64,000 bases of DNA, from the NCBI RefSeq assembly GCF_903642285.1, contig NZ_CAHJWJ010000006.1, positions 62,001-126,000 on the forward strand, in the 5' to 3' direction. Both the position numbers and the translations under genes were made by a program. Positions 8,364-17,422 of the stretch are shown piece by piece (the first letter of the stretch is position 1; every line of letters begins with the position of its first letter). Source of the DNA: Sphingomonas bacterium (lineage in GTDB: Bacteria > Pseudomonadota > Alphaproteobacteria > Sphingomonadales > Sphingomonadaceae). The notes under the pieces were generated by a model. It was not told where the DNA came from. It searched no databases and saw only the letters and a program-made list of their open reading frames with translations.

Positions 8364-9980
8364 ATGAGGGGCGCGATGATCGCGCTCGATCCCTTGCCCC
8401 GGCCGCTCGACCACCTGCCGACGTGCGGGTGCGCGGACGACGTCGCGCTGGTCGACCGGGCGGGGACGATGACCTTCGCGGCGCTGGAAGAGGCGGTCGG
8501 CGCGGTGGCATACTGGCTGTCGCGGCAGGGGCTGGCGGCGGGCGACCGGGTGGCGACGTGGCTGCCCAAGACGCGGATGGCGTGCATCATGCCGCTGGCG
8601 GCGGCGCGCGCGGGGCTGGTGCATGTCCCGATCAACCCGCTGCTCCGCCGCGCGCAAGTCACGCATATCCTCGGCGACAGCGGCGCGCGGTTGCTGGTGA
8701 CGCAGGGTGCGCGCGCGGGCACGCTGGAGGCCGGCGATCTTCCGATCGAGTGTCAGCTGGTCGACGAGTCCGAGTTATCTCCTCCCCGGCGAAGGCCGGG
8801 GCCCAATTGGGGGCGCGTTGATGACGATGCGCTGCTGCCAATACCCTTCGACCCAATTGGGCCCCGGCCTGCGCCGGGGAGGAGAACTGACGAATACCTC
8901 TCCCCTTCCGACGCCCACCCCGACACCCTCGCCGCGATCCTCTACACCTCCGGTTCCACCGGCCGGCCCAAGGGCGTGATGCTCAGCCACGCGAACCTCT
9001 GGCTTGGTGCCATATCGGTCGCGCACTATCTTCGGCTGGCACCGGCCGACCGGGTCCTCGGCGTCCTCCCGCTCAGCTTCGACTATGGCCAGAACCAGTT
9101 GTTCTCGGCCTGGGCGGCGGGGGCGTCGGTCGCGCCGATCGACTATCTGGTGCCGCGCGACGTGGTGAAGGCGGTCGAGCGGTTCGAGGCGACGACGCTC
9201 GCCGGGGTGCCGCCGCTGTGGATGCAGCTGCTGGAGGTCGATTGGCCGGCGCAAACCGCGGCGCGGCTACGGCGGCTGACCAATTCTGGCGGTGCGCTGA
9301 CTCCGCGACTGGTGCGCGGGTTGGGGGCGCAATTCCCGGGTGCGGACATCGTCGCGATGTACGGGCTGACCGAGGCGTTCCGGTCGACATGGCTGGACCC
9401 CGCGCTGATCGACGCGCATCCCGATGCGATGGGCAGAGCGATCCCCTTCGCCGAGGTGATGGTCGTCGCCCCGGACGGTACGCGCGCCGCGCCCGGCGTG
9501 GCGGGGGAGCTCGTCCACGCCGGGCCGCTCGTCGCGCAGGGCTATTGGCGCGATGCCGAACGGACCGCGCTGCGTTTCCGCGCCGCGCCCGATTTCGCCG
9601 TCTCGACCGGTTTGGCGGTATGGTCGGGCGATACCGTGATCGAGGGCACGGACGGGCTGCTGCGATTTGTAGGGCGCGATGACGAGATGATCAAATCCGC
9701 GGGCAATCGGATCAGCCCGGGCGAGATCGAAGAGGCGGTGATGGCGGGCGGCGAGGCCCGCGAGGCGGTGGCGGTCGGTGTTCCCGACGATCGGCTGGGA
9801 CAGGCGATCGTCGTCGTCGCGGCCGGCGATGCGGCGAACGAACCGGCGCTGCGTACCCGGCTGAAGGCGCTGCTGCCCAGTTTCATGCAACCCGCGCGCT
9901 ATGAATGGCGTGCCGGACTGCCGCGCAACGCGAACGGGAAGCTCGATCGCGCGGGCGTTCGGGCGGCAGTGACGTCATGA
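8364..9980 (+). CDS. AMP-forming acyl ligase, exosortase A system-associated, with in-frame repeat insertion
   Basis: 538 aa member of the ANL superfamily, activating a carboxylic acid as acyl-AMP and passing it to a thiol. The P-loop YTSGSTGRPKG is at about 194-204, YGLTEAFRSTW lies mid-protein, and the C-terminal domain has GRDDEMIKSAGNRISPGEIE and the catalytic lysine in NANGKLDR. Residues about 139-174, just before the P-loop, are encoded by a palindromic repeat (8779-8884) and read as Pro/Arg-rich sequence. The frame is unbroken. An internal ATG at 8376 is an alternative start. Its TGA overlaps the next ATG. Confidence 0.88.
   Translation: MRGAMIALDPLPRPLDHLPTCGCADDVALVDRAGTMTFAALEEAVGAVAYWLSRQGLAAGDRVATWLPKTRMACIMPLAAARAGLVHVPINPLLRRAQVTHILGDSGARLLVTQGARAGTLEAGDLPIECQLVDESELSPPRRRPGPNWGRVDDDALLPIPFDPIGPRPAPGRRTDEYLSPSDAHPDTLAAILYTSGSTGRPKGVMLSHANLWLGAISVAHYLRLAPADRVLGVLPLSFDYGQNQLFSAWAAGASVAPIDYLVPRDVVKAVERFEATTLAGVPPLWMQLLEVDWPAQTAARLRRLTNSGGALTPRLVRGLGAQFPGADIVAMYGLTEAFRSTWLDPALIDAHPDAMGRAIPFAEVMVVAPDGTRAAPGVAGELVHAGPLVAQGYWRDAERTALRFRAAPDFAVSTGLAVWSGDTVIEGTDGLLRFVGRDDEMIKSAGNRISPGEIEEAVMAGGEAREAVAVGVPDDRLGQAIVVVAAGDAANEPALRTRLKALLPSFMQPARYEWRAGLPRNANGKLDRAGVRAAVTS
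8779..8884. repeat. palindromic repeat inside the acyl ligase gene (CCCCGGCGAAGGCCGGGG type)
   Basis: 106-bp element with 32-bp arms at 8779-8810 and 8853-8884 that match at 31 of 32 positions. Each arm is itself a hairpin (CCCCGGC-GAAG-GCCGGGG), followed or preceded by CCCAATTGG. It is the same family as the intergenic copies near 42.8, 44.0, 45.8 and 46.0 kb, yet lies wholly within a coding frame. Confidence 0.93.
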
Positions 9981-11200
9981 AGCCGATGGGCCCCTTGCCA
10001 CCCGAATTCGCGGGACTGGACGGCGCGCTGACGATCGGCGGACGCCGTGCCGAGGATTGGGTGGCGGAGGCGGGCGACACGCCGCTGTTCGTCTACGACG
10101 CCGCGATCGTTGCCGCGCGGGTCGCGCGGTTTCGCGCCGCGATGCCCGCGGTCGACCTGCATTACGCGATCAAGGCCAATCCCCACCCCCCGCTGATCGC
10201 GGTGATCGCGCCGCTGGTTGACGGACTGGACGTCGCATCGGCGGGGGAATTGCGTCTCGCGCTGGCGGCCAAGCCCGCCGCCGCGATCAGCTTTGCGGGG
10301 CCGGGCAAGCGTGACGATGAACTGGCGATCGCGATCGGCGCGGGCGCGACGCTGAACGTCGAGTCCGAAAGCGAAGGCGCGCGGGCGCTGGCGATCGGCG
10401 ATCGGCTCGGCATCGCGCCGCGGCTGGCGGTTCGGGTCAATCCGGACGTCGAACTGCGCGGCTCGGGAATGAAGATGGGCGGTCGCGCATCGCCGTTCGG
10501 GGTCGATGCCGATCAGGCAGCGGCGTTGGTCCGGAAACTGATCGGCGGCGGTGCGGACTGGCGGGGTTTGCATTTCTACGCCGGGTCGCAGGCGCTCGAT
10601 GCCGCGGCGATCGCGGACACGCAGGACGCGACGCTGGCGCTGGCCGCCCGGCTGGCGGAGGCGGTCGGGGCCGCGCCACCGCTCGTCAATCTGGGCGGCG
10701 GGTTCGGCGTGCCTTATTTCGCGAACGACCGCGCGCTCGACGTCGAGACGGTCGGCGCTCGACTGACCGACGCGCTGGGCGCGCGCGCGGCGATCCTGGC
10801 GGACAGCCGCTTCGCGATCGAACTCGGTCGCTGGCTGGTGGCGGAGGCGGGCGTGTATCTGACTCGTATCGTCGACCGGAAGCTCAGCCACGGCGAGATT
10901 TTCCTGGTCGTCGACGGCGGCCTGAACCACCAATTGGCGGCGAGCGGCAATTTCGGCACCGTCGTCCGACGCAACTATCCTCTCGCGGTGGCGTCGGCGA
11001 TGGGTGCGGAGCCGGAGGAGACCGTGTCCGTCGTCGGTCCGCTCTGCACCCCGCTCGACCGGCTTGGTGATCGCATCGCATTGCCGCAGGCCAGGGCCGG
11101 CGACCTGATCGCCATCTTCCTCGCCGGGGCTTACGGTGCCAGCGCCAGCCCCACCGGATTCCTCGGCCATCCCCCTGCCGCGGAACGGGTTTCCGGCTAG
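9977..11200 (+). CDS. PLP-dependent decarboxylase, exosortase A system-associated
   Basis: 407 aa, fold-type III (alanine racemase-like barrel) decarboxylase related to diaminopimelate/ornithine decarboxylases. The PLP lysine is K66 in HYAIKANPH. The glycine-rich phosphate-binding segment is VNLGGGFGVPYF. The active-site cysteine lies in VGPLCTPLD and the C terminus has FLAGAYGASAS. The ATG at 9977 overlaps the ligase stop (ATGA), so the two are translationally coupled. The amino-acid substrate is unknown; it may make the amine or acyl precursor used with the ligase and carrier protein. Confidence 0.88.
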   Translation: MKPMGPLPPEFAGLDGALTIGGRRAEDWVAEAGDTPLFVYDAAIVAARVARFRAAMPAVDLHYAIKANPHPPLIAVIAPLVDGLDVASAGELRLALAAKPAAAISFAGPGKRDDELAIAIGAGATLNVESESEGARALAIGDRLGIAPRLAVRVNPDVELRGSGMKMGGRASPFGVDADQAAALVRKLIGGGADWRGLHFYAGSQALDAAAIADTQDATLALAARLAEAVGAAPPLVNLGGGFGVPYFANDRALDVETVGARLTDALGARAAILADSRFAIELGRWLVAEAGVYLTRIVDRKLSHGEIFLVVDGGLNHQLAASGNFGTVVRRNYPLAVASAMGAEPEETVSVVGPLCTPLDRLGDRIALPQARAGDLIAIFLAGAYGASASPTGFLGHPPAAERVSG

Positions 11201-11324
11201 CCCGCCGGACGGCTTTGCGTACGTCACTAACGCTATCTTCACCTCTCCCGAGCATAGCCGGTCCTGAAGACCCGTGCCGTCCCGCGCCTATCGCGCTGGC
11301 GGCGTCGACAGGAGACCGACGGCC

Positions 11325-11966
11325 ATGCGTTTCGCCCGCCTTTCCCGCACCTCGATCGCGCTGGGGCTCGCCGCCACCACGCTGACCGCCTGTGTCGGCA
11401 CCGGTCGCCCGCAACTGCCCCCCGCCGCCTATGTTCAGTCGCGCGAACAGCCGGGCGAGGAATATGTCATCGGGCCGCTCGATCAGCTGAGCATCTTCGT
11501 TTGGCGCAACGCCGACCTGTCCGCCAAGGTACAGGTGCGGCCCGACGGCCGGATCACCACGCCGCTGGTGAACGACATGACCGCGGTCGGCAAGACGCCC
11601 GCGCAGCTCGCGGACGACCTCAAGGGTGCGCTCAGCGAATATGTCAGCCATCCGATCGTATCGGTGATCGTCGATAATTTCTCCGGCACCTACAGTCAGC
11701 AGATCCGGATCGTCGGCGCGACCGAGAAACCCGCCGCGCTGCCCTACCGCGCGAACATGACGTTGCTGGACGCGATGATCGCGGTCGGCGGGCTCGGCCA
11801 ATATGCCGCGGGCAACAAGGCGCGGCTCGTCCGCTACGACCGCGCGAACGGCAAGAGCCACGAATATCAGCTGCAGATCGCCAATCTGCTGAAGCATGGC
11901 GATTCGTCCGCGAACGTCCGGCTCGAACCGGGCGACGTCATCATCATCCCCGAATCGATGTTCTGA
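11325..11966 (+). CDS. XrtA/PEP-CTERM polysaccharide export lipoprotein (Wza-like)
   Basis: 213 aa outer-membrane polysaccharide export protein. The signal peptide MRFARLSRTSIALGLAATTL leads to lipobox LTAC with the lipidated cysteine at 23. The poly_export domain follows (YVIGPLDQLSIFVWRNADLS, VRPDGRITTPLV), then an SLBB-type region (RIVGATEKPAALPYR). The ATG at 11325 is preceded by AGGAGA at 11310-11315; the upstream in-frame ATG at 11274 would bury the signal peptide. It begins a forward series of tightly spaced genes reaching 23.9 kb. Confidence 0.9.
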   Translation: MRFARLSRTSIALGLAATTLTACVGTGRPQLPPAAYVQSREQPGEEYVIGPLDQLSIFVWRNADLSAKVQVRPDGRITTPLVNDMTAVGKTPAQLADDLKGALSEYVSHPIVSVIVDNFSGTYSQQIRIVGATEKPAALPYRANMTLLDAMIAVGGLGQYAAGNKARLVRYDRANGKSHEYQLQIANLLKHGDSSANVRLEPGDVIIIPESMF

Positions 11967-11977
11967 GGCACAGCCGA

Positions 11978-13501
11978 ATGAACGGCATCTATGACGAGGC
12001 GCGGCTGGCGCTGCACGCCATCTGGACGCGGCGATGGATCGCGCTCGGCGTTGCGTGGGGCGTTTGCGTGCTCGGCTGGCTGGTCGTCGCGCAGATGCCG
12101 AGCAAGTACGAGTCGCGCGCGCGCATCCTGTTCCAGATGCAATCGGTGCTGCCCACGTCGGTCGACGGATCACCGCAGGACGCGCAGAAGGACCTCGACA
12201 CGATCCGCCAGACGATGACCTCCGCGACGAACCTGTCGAAGGTGGTGCGCGGGACCGATCTGGCCAACACCGTTTCGAACGACCGCGACGTGGCCGATCG
12301 CGTGTCGAGCCTGTCGCAAAACATCAAGGTGACCGCGCAGCAGGACAATCTGTTCGAGATCGTCACGACCGCATCCAGCCCAAAACTGGCGCGGCAGATC
12401 ACGCAGAAGCTGATCGATATCTTCGTCGAGGCGAACCTGGCGGGCGATCGCAGCGCGAACACGCAGAGTCTGGGCTTCCTCGATCACCAGCTCGCCGATC
12501 TCCAGGCACAATTGCAGGACGCCGAGGCGAAGCGCGCGGATTTCCAGAACCGGTACCTCGGCGCGTTGCCGGGGACCGGCTCGATCGCCGATCGCATTTC
12601 CGCGGCGCGCAGCCAGATGGCGCAGGTCGATGGCGATCTGGCGGCTGCGCAGTCGGGCTATGCGACGGTGCAGAGCCAGATGGCCGGCATTCCGCAATCG
12701 CTGCCCGGGATGGCGGGAAGTGCCGGATCGGCCGGGCCGGCGCGCGCGCGGCTGTCCGCCATCCAGGGGCAGCTCGCCGACGCTCGTGCCCGCGGCGATA
12801 CGGAAAACCATCCGGACGTGATCGCGCTGAAAAGCCAGCTCGCCGCCGCTACCGCCGCCGCGCGCAGCGAGCCGCTGGTTGGTGGCGCAGCCGGCGGCGC
12901 GCAGCCCAACCCGGTCTATGCCTCGCTACAGTCGATGGCGGCGGAGAAGCAGGCGGGCGTCGCTTCGCTTCGCATGCGCAAGAGCCAGTTGCAGGGCGAT
13001 CTCGACCTGCTGAATTCCAAGCTTTCGGCCGATCCCGCGGTTGCCGCGCAGCAAAGCGACATCGACCGCCGTCACGATGTGCTGAAGACGCAGTATGACC
13101 AGCTGTTCACGCAGCGACAGCAGATCGCGGTCCGCGGCCAGGCGCAGACGCAGTCGGCGGCGATGAAGTTCAACGTCATCGATCCGCCGACGCTGCCCCA
13201 CACGCCGACCGCGCCCAACCGGATGCTGCTGCTGTCGGGCGTGCTGTTCGTGGGCATCGCAGCGGGCATCGGCGGCGCGTTCGCGCTGGGCCAGCTGCGC
13301 GCGACCTTCGCGACCGTGCCGCGGCTGGAGAAAGCGACGGGGATGCCGGTGATCGGATCGATCGGTGAAGTGCTGACGCGCAGCCAGTCCGAACACCGTG
13401 CCAAAGGATTGAAACTGTTCGCCGGGGGCGCCGCGGGTCTGGCCGTCGCCTATGTCCTGCTGCTGGGCGTCGAAGTCCTTCAGCGCGGCCTGGCAGCGTG
13501 A
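11978..13501 (+). CDS. XrtA system polysaccharide chain-length determinant (Wzz/PCP family)
   Basis: 507 aa inner-membrane polysaccharide co-polymerase. It has an N-terminal membrane helix at about 20-38 and a long periplasmic coiled-coil region rich in Ala, Gln and Asp. The GNVR-type segment around VLKTQYDQLFTQRQQIAV is followed by the proline-rich DPPTLPHTPTAPNR before a second helix near 410-436. A further hydrophobic stretch lies near the C terminus. It would set glycan chain length together with the kinase-like protein encoded next. It sits 11 bp after the export lipoprotein gene. Confidence 0.88.
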   Translation: MNGIYDEARLALHAIWTRRWIALGVAWGVCVLGWLVVAQMPSKYESRARILFQMQSVLPTSVDGSPQDAQKDLDTIRQTMTSATNLSKVVRGTDLANTVSNDRDVADRVSSLSQNIKVTAQQDNLFEIVTTASSPKLARQITQKLIDIFVEANLAGDRSANTQSLGFLDHQLADLQAQLQDAEAKRADFQNRYLGALPGTGSIADRISAARSQMAQVDGDLAAAQSGYATVQSQMAGIPQSLPGMAGSAGSAGPARARLSAIQGQLADARARGDTENHPDVIALKSQLAAATAAARSEPLVGGAAGGAQPNPVYASLQSMAAEKQAGVASLRMRKSQLQGDLDLLNSKLSADPAVAAQQSDIDRRHDVLKTQYDQLFTQRQQIAVRGQAQTQSAAMKFNVIDPPTLPHTPTAPNRMLLLSGVLFVGIAAGIGGAFALGQLRATFATVPRLEKATGMPVIGSIGEVLTRSQSEHRAKGLKLFAGGAAGLAVAYVLLLGVEVLQRGLAA

Positions 13502-13511
13502 GGGAAACGGC

Positions 13512-14441
13512 ATGACGAACACCAACCCGACGCCGAAGCGCGAACCGTCGCTCCTGGAACGCGCGGCGAAGGTCTACGACTTCGGCCAGCATGCGCGCGC
13601 ACGCGGCGTCGCACCGTCGGTGCCCGCCGCGCCGTTCGTCCTCGACGATGCGCCGATATTCGACGAACCCGTCTTCGGACACGACTCGACCCCGATGTCG
13701 CACGATCGCCAGCCGATCGACCGGATGATGCTGGCCGAGGCGGGGATGATCGTCCCCGGCGCGCCGATCGGTCCGCTCGCGGAGGAATTCCGACTGGTGA
13801 AGCGGCAGCTGCTGATCGCCAGCCAGCGCATCGCGGAGAGCGATACGCCCGACAAGGCGCGCACCATCCTGGTATGTTCGGCGCGCCCGCGCGACGGCAA
13901 GACCTTCACCGCAGTCAACCTCGCACTGTCGATCGCCGCCGAGCGTGATGTCGAGGTCCTGCTGGTCGATGCCGATTTCGCCAAGCCCGATGTCATGGCG
14001 CGGCTCGGGCTGGACGACGGACTCGGGCTGCTCGACGCGCTCGGCGATTCGAGCATCGACGTCGAGACGCTCGTCGTGCGCACCGATGTGCCCAATCTCT
14101 CGCTGCTGTCTGCCGGTACCAAGACGTCGAGCGATACCGAATTGCTGGCGAGCGCGCGCACCCGGGTCGTCCTCGCCCGGCTGTTATCGGCCGACCCGCG
14201 CCGCATCGTGATCTTCGATTCGCCGCCGGCGCTCGCCGCATCGCCCGCATCGGTGCTGGCGCTGATGGTCGGGCAGGTGATGCTGGTGGTCCGCGCCGAT
14301 CGCACGCCGGAGAACGAGCTTCGCGCCGCGGTGTCGCTGCTCGACGGGTGCGATCACATTCAACTCGTCCTCAACGCCGTGTCCTTCGTGCCCGGAGGCG
14401 CGCGGTTCGGCAGTTACTATGGCCAGGAGACCAGCAAGTGA
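13512..14441 (+). CDS. XrtA-associated tyrosine autokinase-like ATPase (CpsD/Wzc-C type)
   Basis: 309 aa cytoplasmic P-loop protein, partner of the separate chain-length protein upstream. The Walker A region SARPRDGKTFTAVNLA is at about 123-138 with K130. Walker A' LLVDADF is at 150-156 and a Walker B-like RIVIFDSPPA follows. The C terminus ends GSYYGQETSK, with a Tyr pair at 302-303 as a possible autophosphorylation site. The usual P-G-E/D-G-K is R-P-R-D-G-K, a non-consensus P-loop. The start at 13512 follows a GGAAA sequence. Confidence 0.85.
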   Translation: MTNTNPTPKREPSLLERAAKVYDFGQHARARGVAPSVPAAPFVLDDAPIFDEPVFGHDSTPMSHDRQPIDRMMLAEAGMIVPGAPIGPLAEEFRLVKRQLLIASQRIAESDTPDKARTILVCSARPRDGKTFTAVNLALSIAAERDVEVLLVDADFAKPDVMARLGLDDGLGLLDALGDSSIDVETLVVRTDVPNLSLLSAGTKTSSDTELLASARTRVVLARLLSADPRRIVIFDSPPALAASPASVLALMVGQVMLVVRADRTPENELRAAVSLLDGCDHIQLVLNAVSFVPGGARFGSYYGQETSK

Positions 14442-16042
14442 ATCGGACCACGCTAGCGCTCGGCACCGCCGCGGCGCTGCTCGCCGGCGGCACCGCCGAC
14501 GCGCAGAGCGACCGGCGGACCACGATCTCGCCCTATATCGAGCTGAGCCAAGTGCTCGACGCCGACCTGAAGGGCGGCGACGTCGTCACCTATTCGGAGG
14601 TCGCGGTCGGCATCGACGCCGCCACGAACACGCCGCGCGTGCAGGCGCAGATCAGCTATCGCTACGAACGAAGGATCGGCGAGGGACACGATATCGGCGA
14701 TGCGGACGTGAACACCGGCCTCGCCCGTATCGATGCGAAGGTCGCACCGGGGCTCTCGCTGGACGCGGGGGGGCTCGCTACGCGCAGTCGCAACGACATT
14801 CGGGGTGCGGCACCCGGGATACTGACCGGCAACGTCGACAATATCAGCCAGGTCTACACCGTCTATGGCGGACCGAGCTACCGCGGTCACGCCGGTGCGG
14901 TGGCGCTCAGTGCGGATTACGGCATCGGCTACACGAAGGTCACGACGCCGACGACCGGCACCGGTACGCCCGGGCAGCGGCTCGATTATTACGACCATTC
15001 GCTCGGTCAGACCGCATCGGTCGGCGCCAGTGTAGCGCCGGGCGCGATGCTGCCGGTCGGCGTGTCGGTCGGCGCGGGGTATCAGCGCGAGGACGGGGCG
15101 CAGCTCGACCAGCGGTTCGAAGGATATCATGCGCGCGGCGATGTCCTCGCCCCCGTCGCCGCTACCGTCGCGCTGACCGCGGGCGTCGGCTACGAGAAGA
15201 TCGACGTCAGCCAGAAGGACGCGCTGCTGACCGCGGCGGGCGTCCCGGTGCAGGACGGCGACGGTCGTTTCGTCACCGATCCCACGTCGCCGCGCCGCGT
15301 CGCGTATCGCACCGACGGCGTCTATTATGACGCGGGCGTCGTCTGGCATCCCAATCACCGCACGTCGGTCGAGGCACATGTCGGCCGGCGATATGGTTCG
15401 ACGAGCTATACCGGCACCGCGACCTATCAGGCGTCGAAGTCGGTCGGGCTCGCGGTCAACGTCTATGATACCGTCGAGACGTTCGGCCAGCAGCTGCGCC
15501 AGGGCGTCGCCAATCTGCCGACCAGCTTCGTCGACAGCCGCGACCAGTTCGGGCAGCAGTTCAACGGCTGCGTCTTCGGCACGTCGGGCGCGGCACCCGG
15601 CGGCTGTCTGAACAGCGCGTTCCAGTCGATCAGCACCGCCAGCTTCCGCGCGCGCGGGGTCGACGCGGTCCTGTCCGCCAAGCGCGGACTGTCGACGTAC
15701 GGCTTCGCAGCGGGCTATACCAATCGCGAGCTTTACGCGCCGAACGTGCCGTCGGGCATCGTCGTCTATGGCGAGGAGGATCAGAGCTATTACGGGCAAT
15801 TGTTCTACGGCCGCGCGCTATCGCGCGTGTCGGGGATCAACGCCAACGCGTTCCTGAACTATTACACCAGCGATCTGCCGGGCTCCGCCGGCACGATCTC
15901 CTATGGCGCAACCGCCGCCTATTACCATTATTTCGGCCGGCTTGGCACGACCGCCTCGCTGGGTGTGTACAATGCGAAGACCGAGGGTCAGCCGAGCGAT
16001 CCGTCGCTGCAGGCGCTTCTCGGCGCGCGATACCAGTTCTAG
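14438..16042 (+). CDS. PEP-CTERM/XrtA system-associated outer-membrane beta-barrel protein
   Basis: 534 aa. A signal peptide is expected to cut after TADA (residue 22). The body has alternating polar and aromatic strands of a large barrel and ends in phenylalanine (ALLGARYQF), an outer-membrane insertion signal. Position and form fit the uncharacterised outer-membrane protein family of exosortase loci, possibly the export channel or a docking porin. The GTG at 14438 overlaps the kinase stop (GTGA). Confidence 0.8.
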   Translation: MNRTTLALGTAAALLAGGTADAQSDRRTTISPYIELSQVLDADLKGGDVVTYSEVAVGIDAATNTPRVQAQISYRYERRIGEGHDIGDADVNTGLARIDAKVAPGLSLDAGGLATRSRNDIRGAAPGILTGNVDNISQVYTVYGGPSYRGHAGAVALSADYGIGYTKVTTPTTGTGTPGQRLDYYDHSLGQTASVGASVAPGAMLPVGVSVGAGYQREDGAQLDQRFEGYHARGDVLAPVAATVALTAGVGYEKIDVSQKDALLTAAGVPVQDGDGRFVTDPTSPRRVAYRTDGVYYDAGVVWHPNHRTSVEAHVGRRYGSTSYTGTATYQASKSVGLAVNVYDTVETFGQQLRQGVANLPTSFVDSRDQFGQQFNGCVFGTSGAAPGGCLNSAFQSISTASFRARGVDAVLSAKRGLSTYGFAAGYTNRELYAPNVPSGIVVYGEEDQSYYGQLFYGRALSRVSGINANAFLNYYTSDLPGSAGTISYGATAAYYHYFGRLGTTASLGVYNAKTEGQPSDPSLQALLGARYQF

Positions 16043-16053
16043 GACGAACGACG

Positions 16054-17418
16054 ATGTACGACGATCATTTCGGATTGAGCGGCCGGCCGTTCCAGCTGAC
16101 CCCGGACCCGCGTTTCTGGTTCGAGACCGCGACCCATCGCAAGGCGATGGCGTATCTCGGCTATGGTCTGGCGCAGGGAGAGGGCTTCATCGTCATCACC
16201 GGCGATATCGGCGCGGGGAAGACCACGCTGGTCGGGCATCTGATGGACACGGTCGACCATCAGTCGTTGAACGCCATCCGGATCGTGTCGACAGCGATCG
16301 AACCGGCGGACCTGCTTCGGATCGTCGCGCATTCGCTCGGCGTGAACCCGTCGGGTCTGGAAAAGGCCGAGCTGCTGATGGCGATCGAACGCGGGCTGCA
16401 CGCGGTCGCGCGCACCGGCAAACGGACGCTGCTGATCGTCGACGAAGCGCAGGCGTTGCCGGTCGCATCGCTGGAGGAGCTGCGCATGCTCTCCAATTTC
16501 CAGGCGGGCGGGCATGCGATGCTGCAGATCGTTCTGCTGGGTCAGCCCGAATTCCGCGACCGGCTGCACGGCGAGGATCGGCTTGAGCAATTGCGCCAGC
16601 GCGTGATCGCGATCCATCATCTCGATCCGATGGAGGAGAACGAGGTCGCGGACTACATCGCCCACCGGCTCGCGGTCGTCGGCTGGTCGGGGCGTCCCAA
16701 TTTCACCACGGAGGCATTCGCGGCCTTTTATCGGGGGTCGGCGGGTGTGCCGCGCCGGCTGAACCTGCTGGCAGGCCGCGTGATGCTGTTCGCCGCGATC
16801 GAGGGGCTGGATCTGATCGACGGGCCCACCGTGGATACGGTGATCGGCGATCTGCATGCCGATCTGCCGATGATGCATGCGCCGGTCGTTGCGCCCGGCG
16901 TGCCGGAGCCCGTTGCTGCGCCGGTCACGGCCGTGGGGGTTGCGCCGGTCGACACCGATTGGCTGAAGCCGCGCGTCGACAACGGGGTCGAACACCCCGT
17001 CCCGATCGCGCCCTCCACCCCGGAGCCCGCCGCCGCCTTGCCGATCGCGGCGCCGGGGCACGACCCGATTGCGGCGCCGGCGGAGGCGGCGCTTGCCGCC
17101 GTTGAGCCGGACTCCATCGGACACGAAGAGGAGACGGCAGCCGATACCTCCGCCGTTCGCCCGGAGCCTGTCGAAGGGCATGAGACTGAAGTGCTTCGAC
17201 AGGCCCAGCACGAACGGAGCGAGGCCGGCGCATTCGTCGTTGCGCCCGCCATCGACCCGACACCCGACTCCCGGATTCTCCAGCGTATCGCCGCGCTGGA
17301 GGGACAGGTGGAAAACCAGGAGGCGGCGCTTCGCCGCGTTCTGACGCTGCTGGTCGACTGGGTCGAAAGCGATACCGCACGGCCGGGGTTCACCCCGATC
17401 CGCAACGCCGCGGCGTGA
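16054..17418 (+). CDS. XrtA/PEP-CTERM system-associated AAA ATPase (ExeA/GspA type), with in-frame repeat insertion
   Basis: 454 aa. The N terminus MYDDHFGLSGRPFQLTPDP is typical of the ExeA-like family. Walker A GDIGAGKTT is at 50-58 and Walker B LLIVDEAQAL at about 127-136, followed by a sensor region LLGQPEFRDRL. After about residue 270 comes a Pro/Ala/Val-rich linker. Residues 367-388 (reading VRPEPVEG...LRQAQHERSE) come from a palindromic repeat. A short C-terminal coiled-coil-like segment follows (LQRIAALEGQVENQEAALRR). The insertion lies outside the ATPase core, so activity is probably kept. Confidence 0.9.
   Translation: MYDDHFGLSGRPFQLTPDPRFWFETATHRKAMAYLGYGLAQGEGFIVITGDIGAGKTTLVGHLMDTVDHQSLNAIRIVSTAIEPADLLRIVAHSLGVNPSGLEKAELLMAIERGLHAVARTGKRTLLIVDEAQALPVASLEELRMLSNFQAGGHAMLQIVLLGQPEFRDRLHGEDRLEQLRQRVIAIHHLDPMEENEVADYIAHRLAVVGWSGRPNFTTEAFAAFYRGSAGVPRRLNLLAGRVMLFAAIEGLDLIDGPTVDTVIGDLHADLPMMHAPVVAPGVPEPVAAPVTAVGVAPVDTDWLKPRVDNGVEHPVPIAPSTPEPAAALPIAAPGHDPIAAPAEAALAAVEPDSIGHEEETAADTSAVRPEPVEGHETEVLRQAQHERSEAGAFVVAPAIDPTPDSRILQRIAALEGQVENQEAALRRVLTLLVDWVESDTARPGFTPIRNAAA
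17153..17217. repeat. palindromic repeat inside the XrtA ATPase gene
   Basis: 65-bp inverted repeat. The 24-bp arms at 17153-17176 (CCGTTCGCCCGGAGCCTGTC...) and 17194-17217 (...CCCAGCACGAACGG) match at 20 of 24 positions with a 17-nt loop. It is translated in frame. The peptide PEPVEG...LRQAQHER is a tell-tale of a repeat widespread in sphingomonad genomes. Confidence 0.9.
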
Positions 17419-17422
17419 TGCC

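Noticed and set aside
10884-12173. 429-aa minus-strand open frame
   Set aside because: It crosses the decarboxylase, export lipoprotein and chain-length genes, which all have clear family matches on the plus strand.
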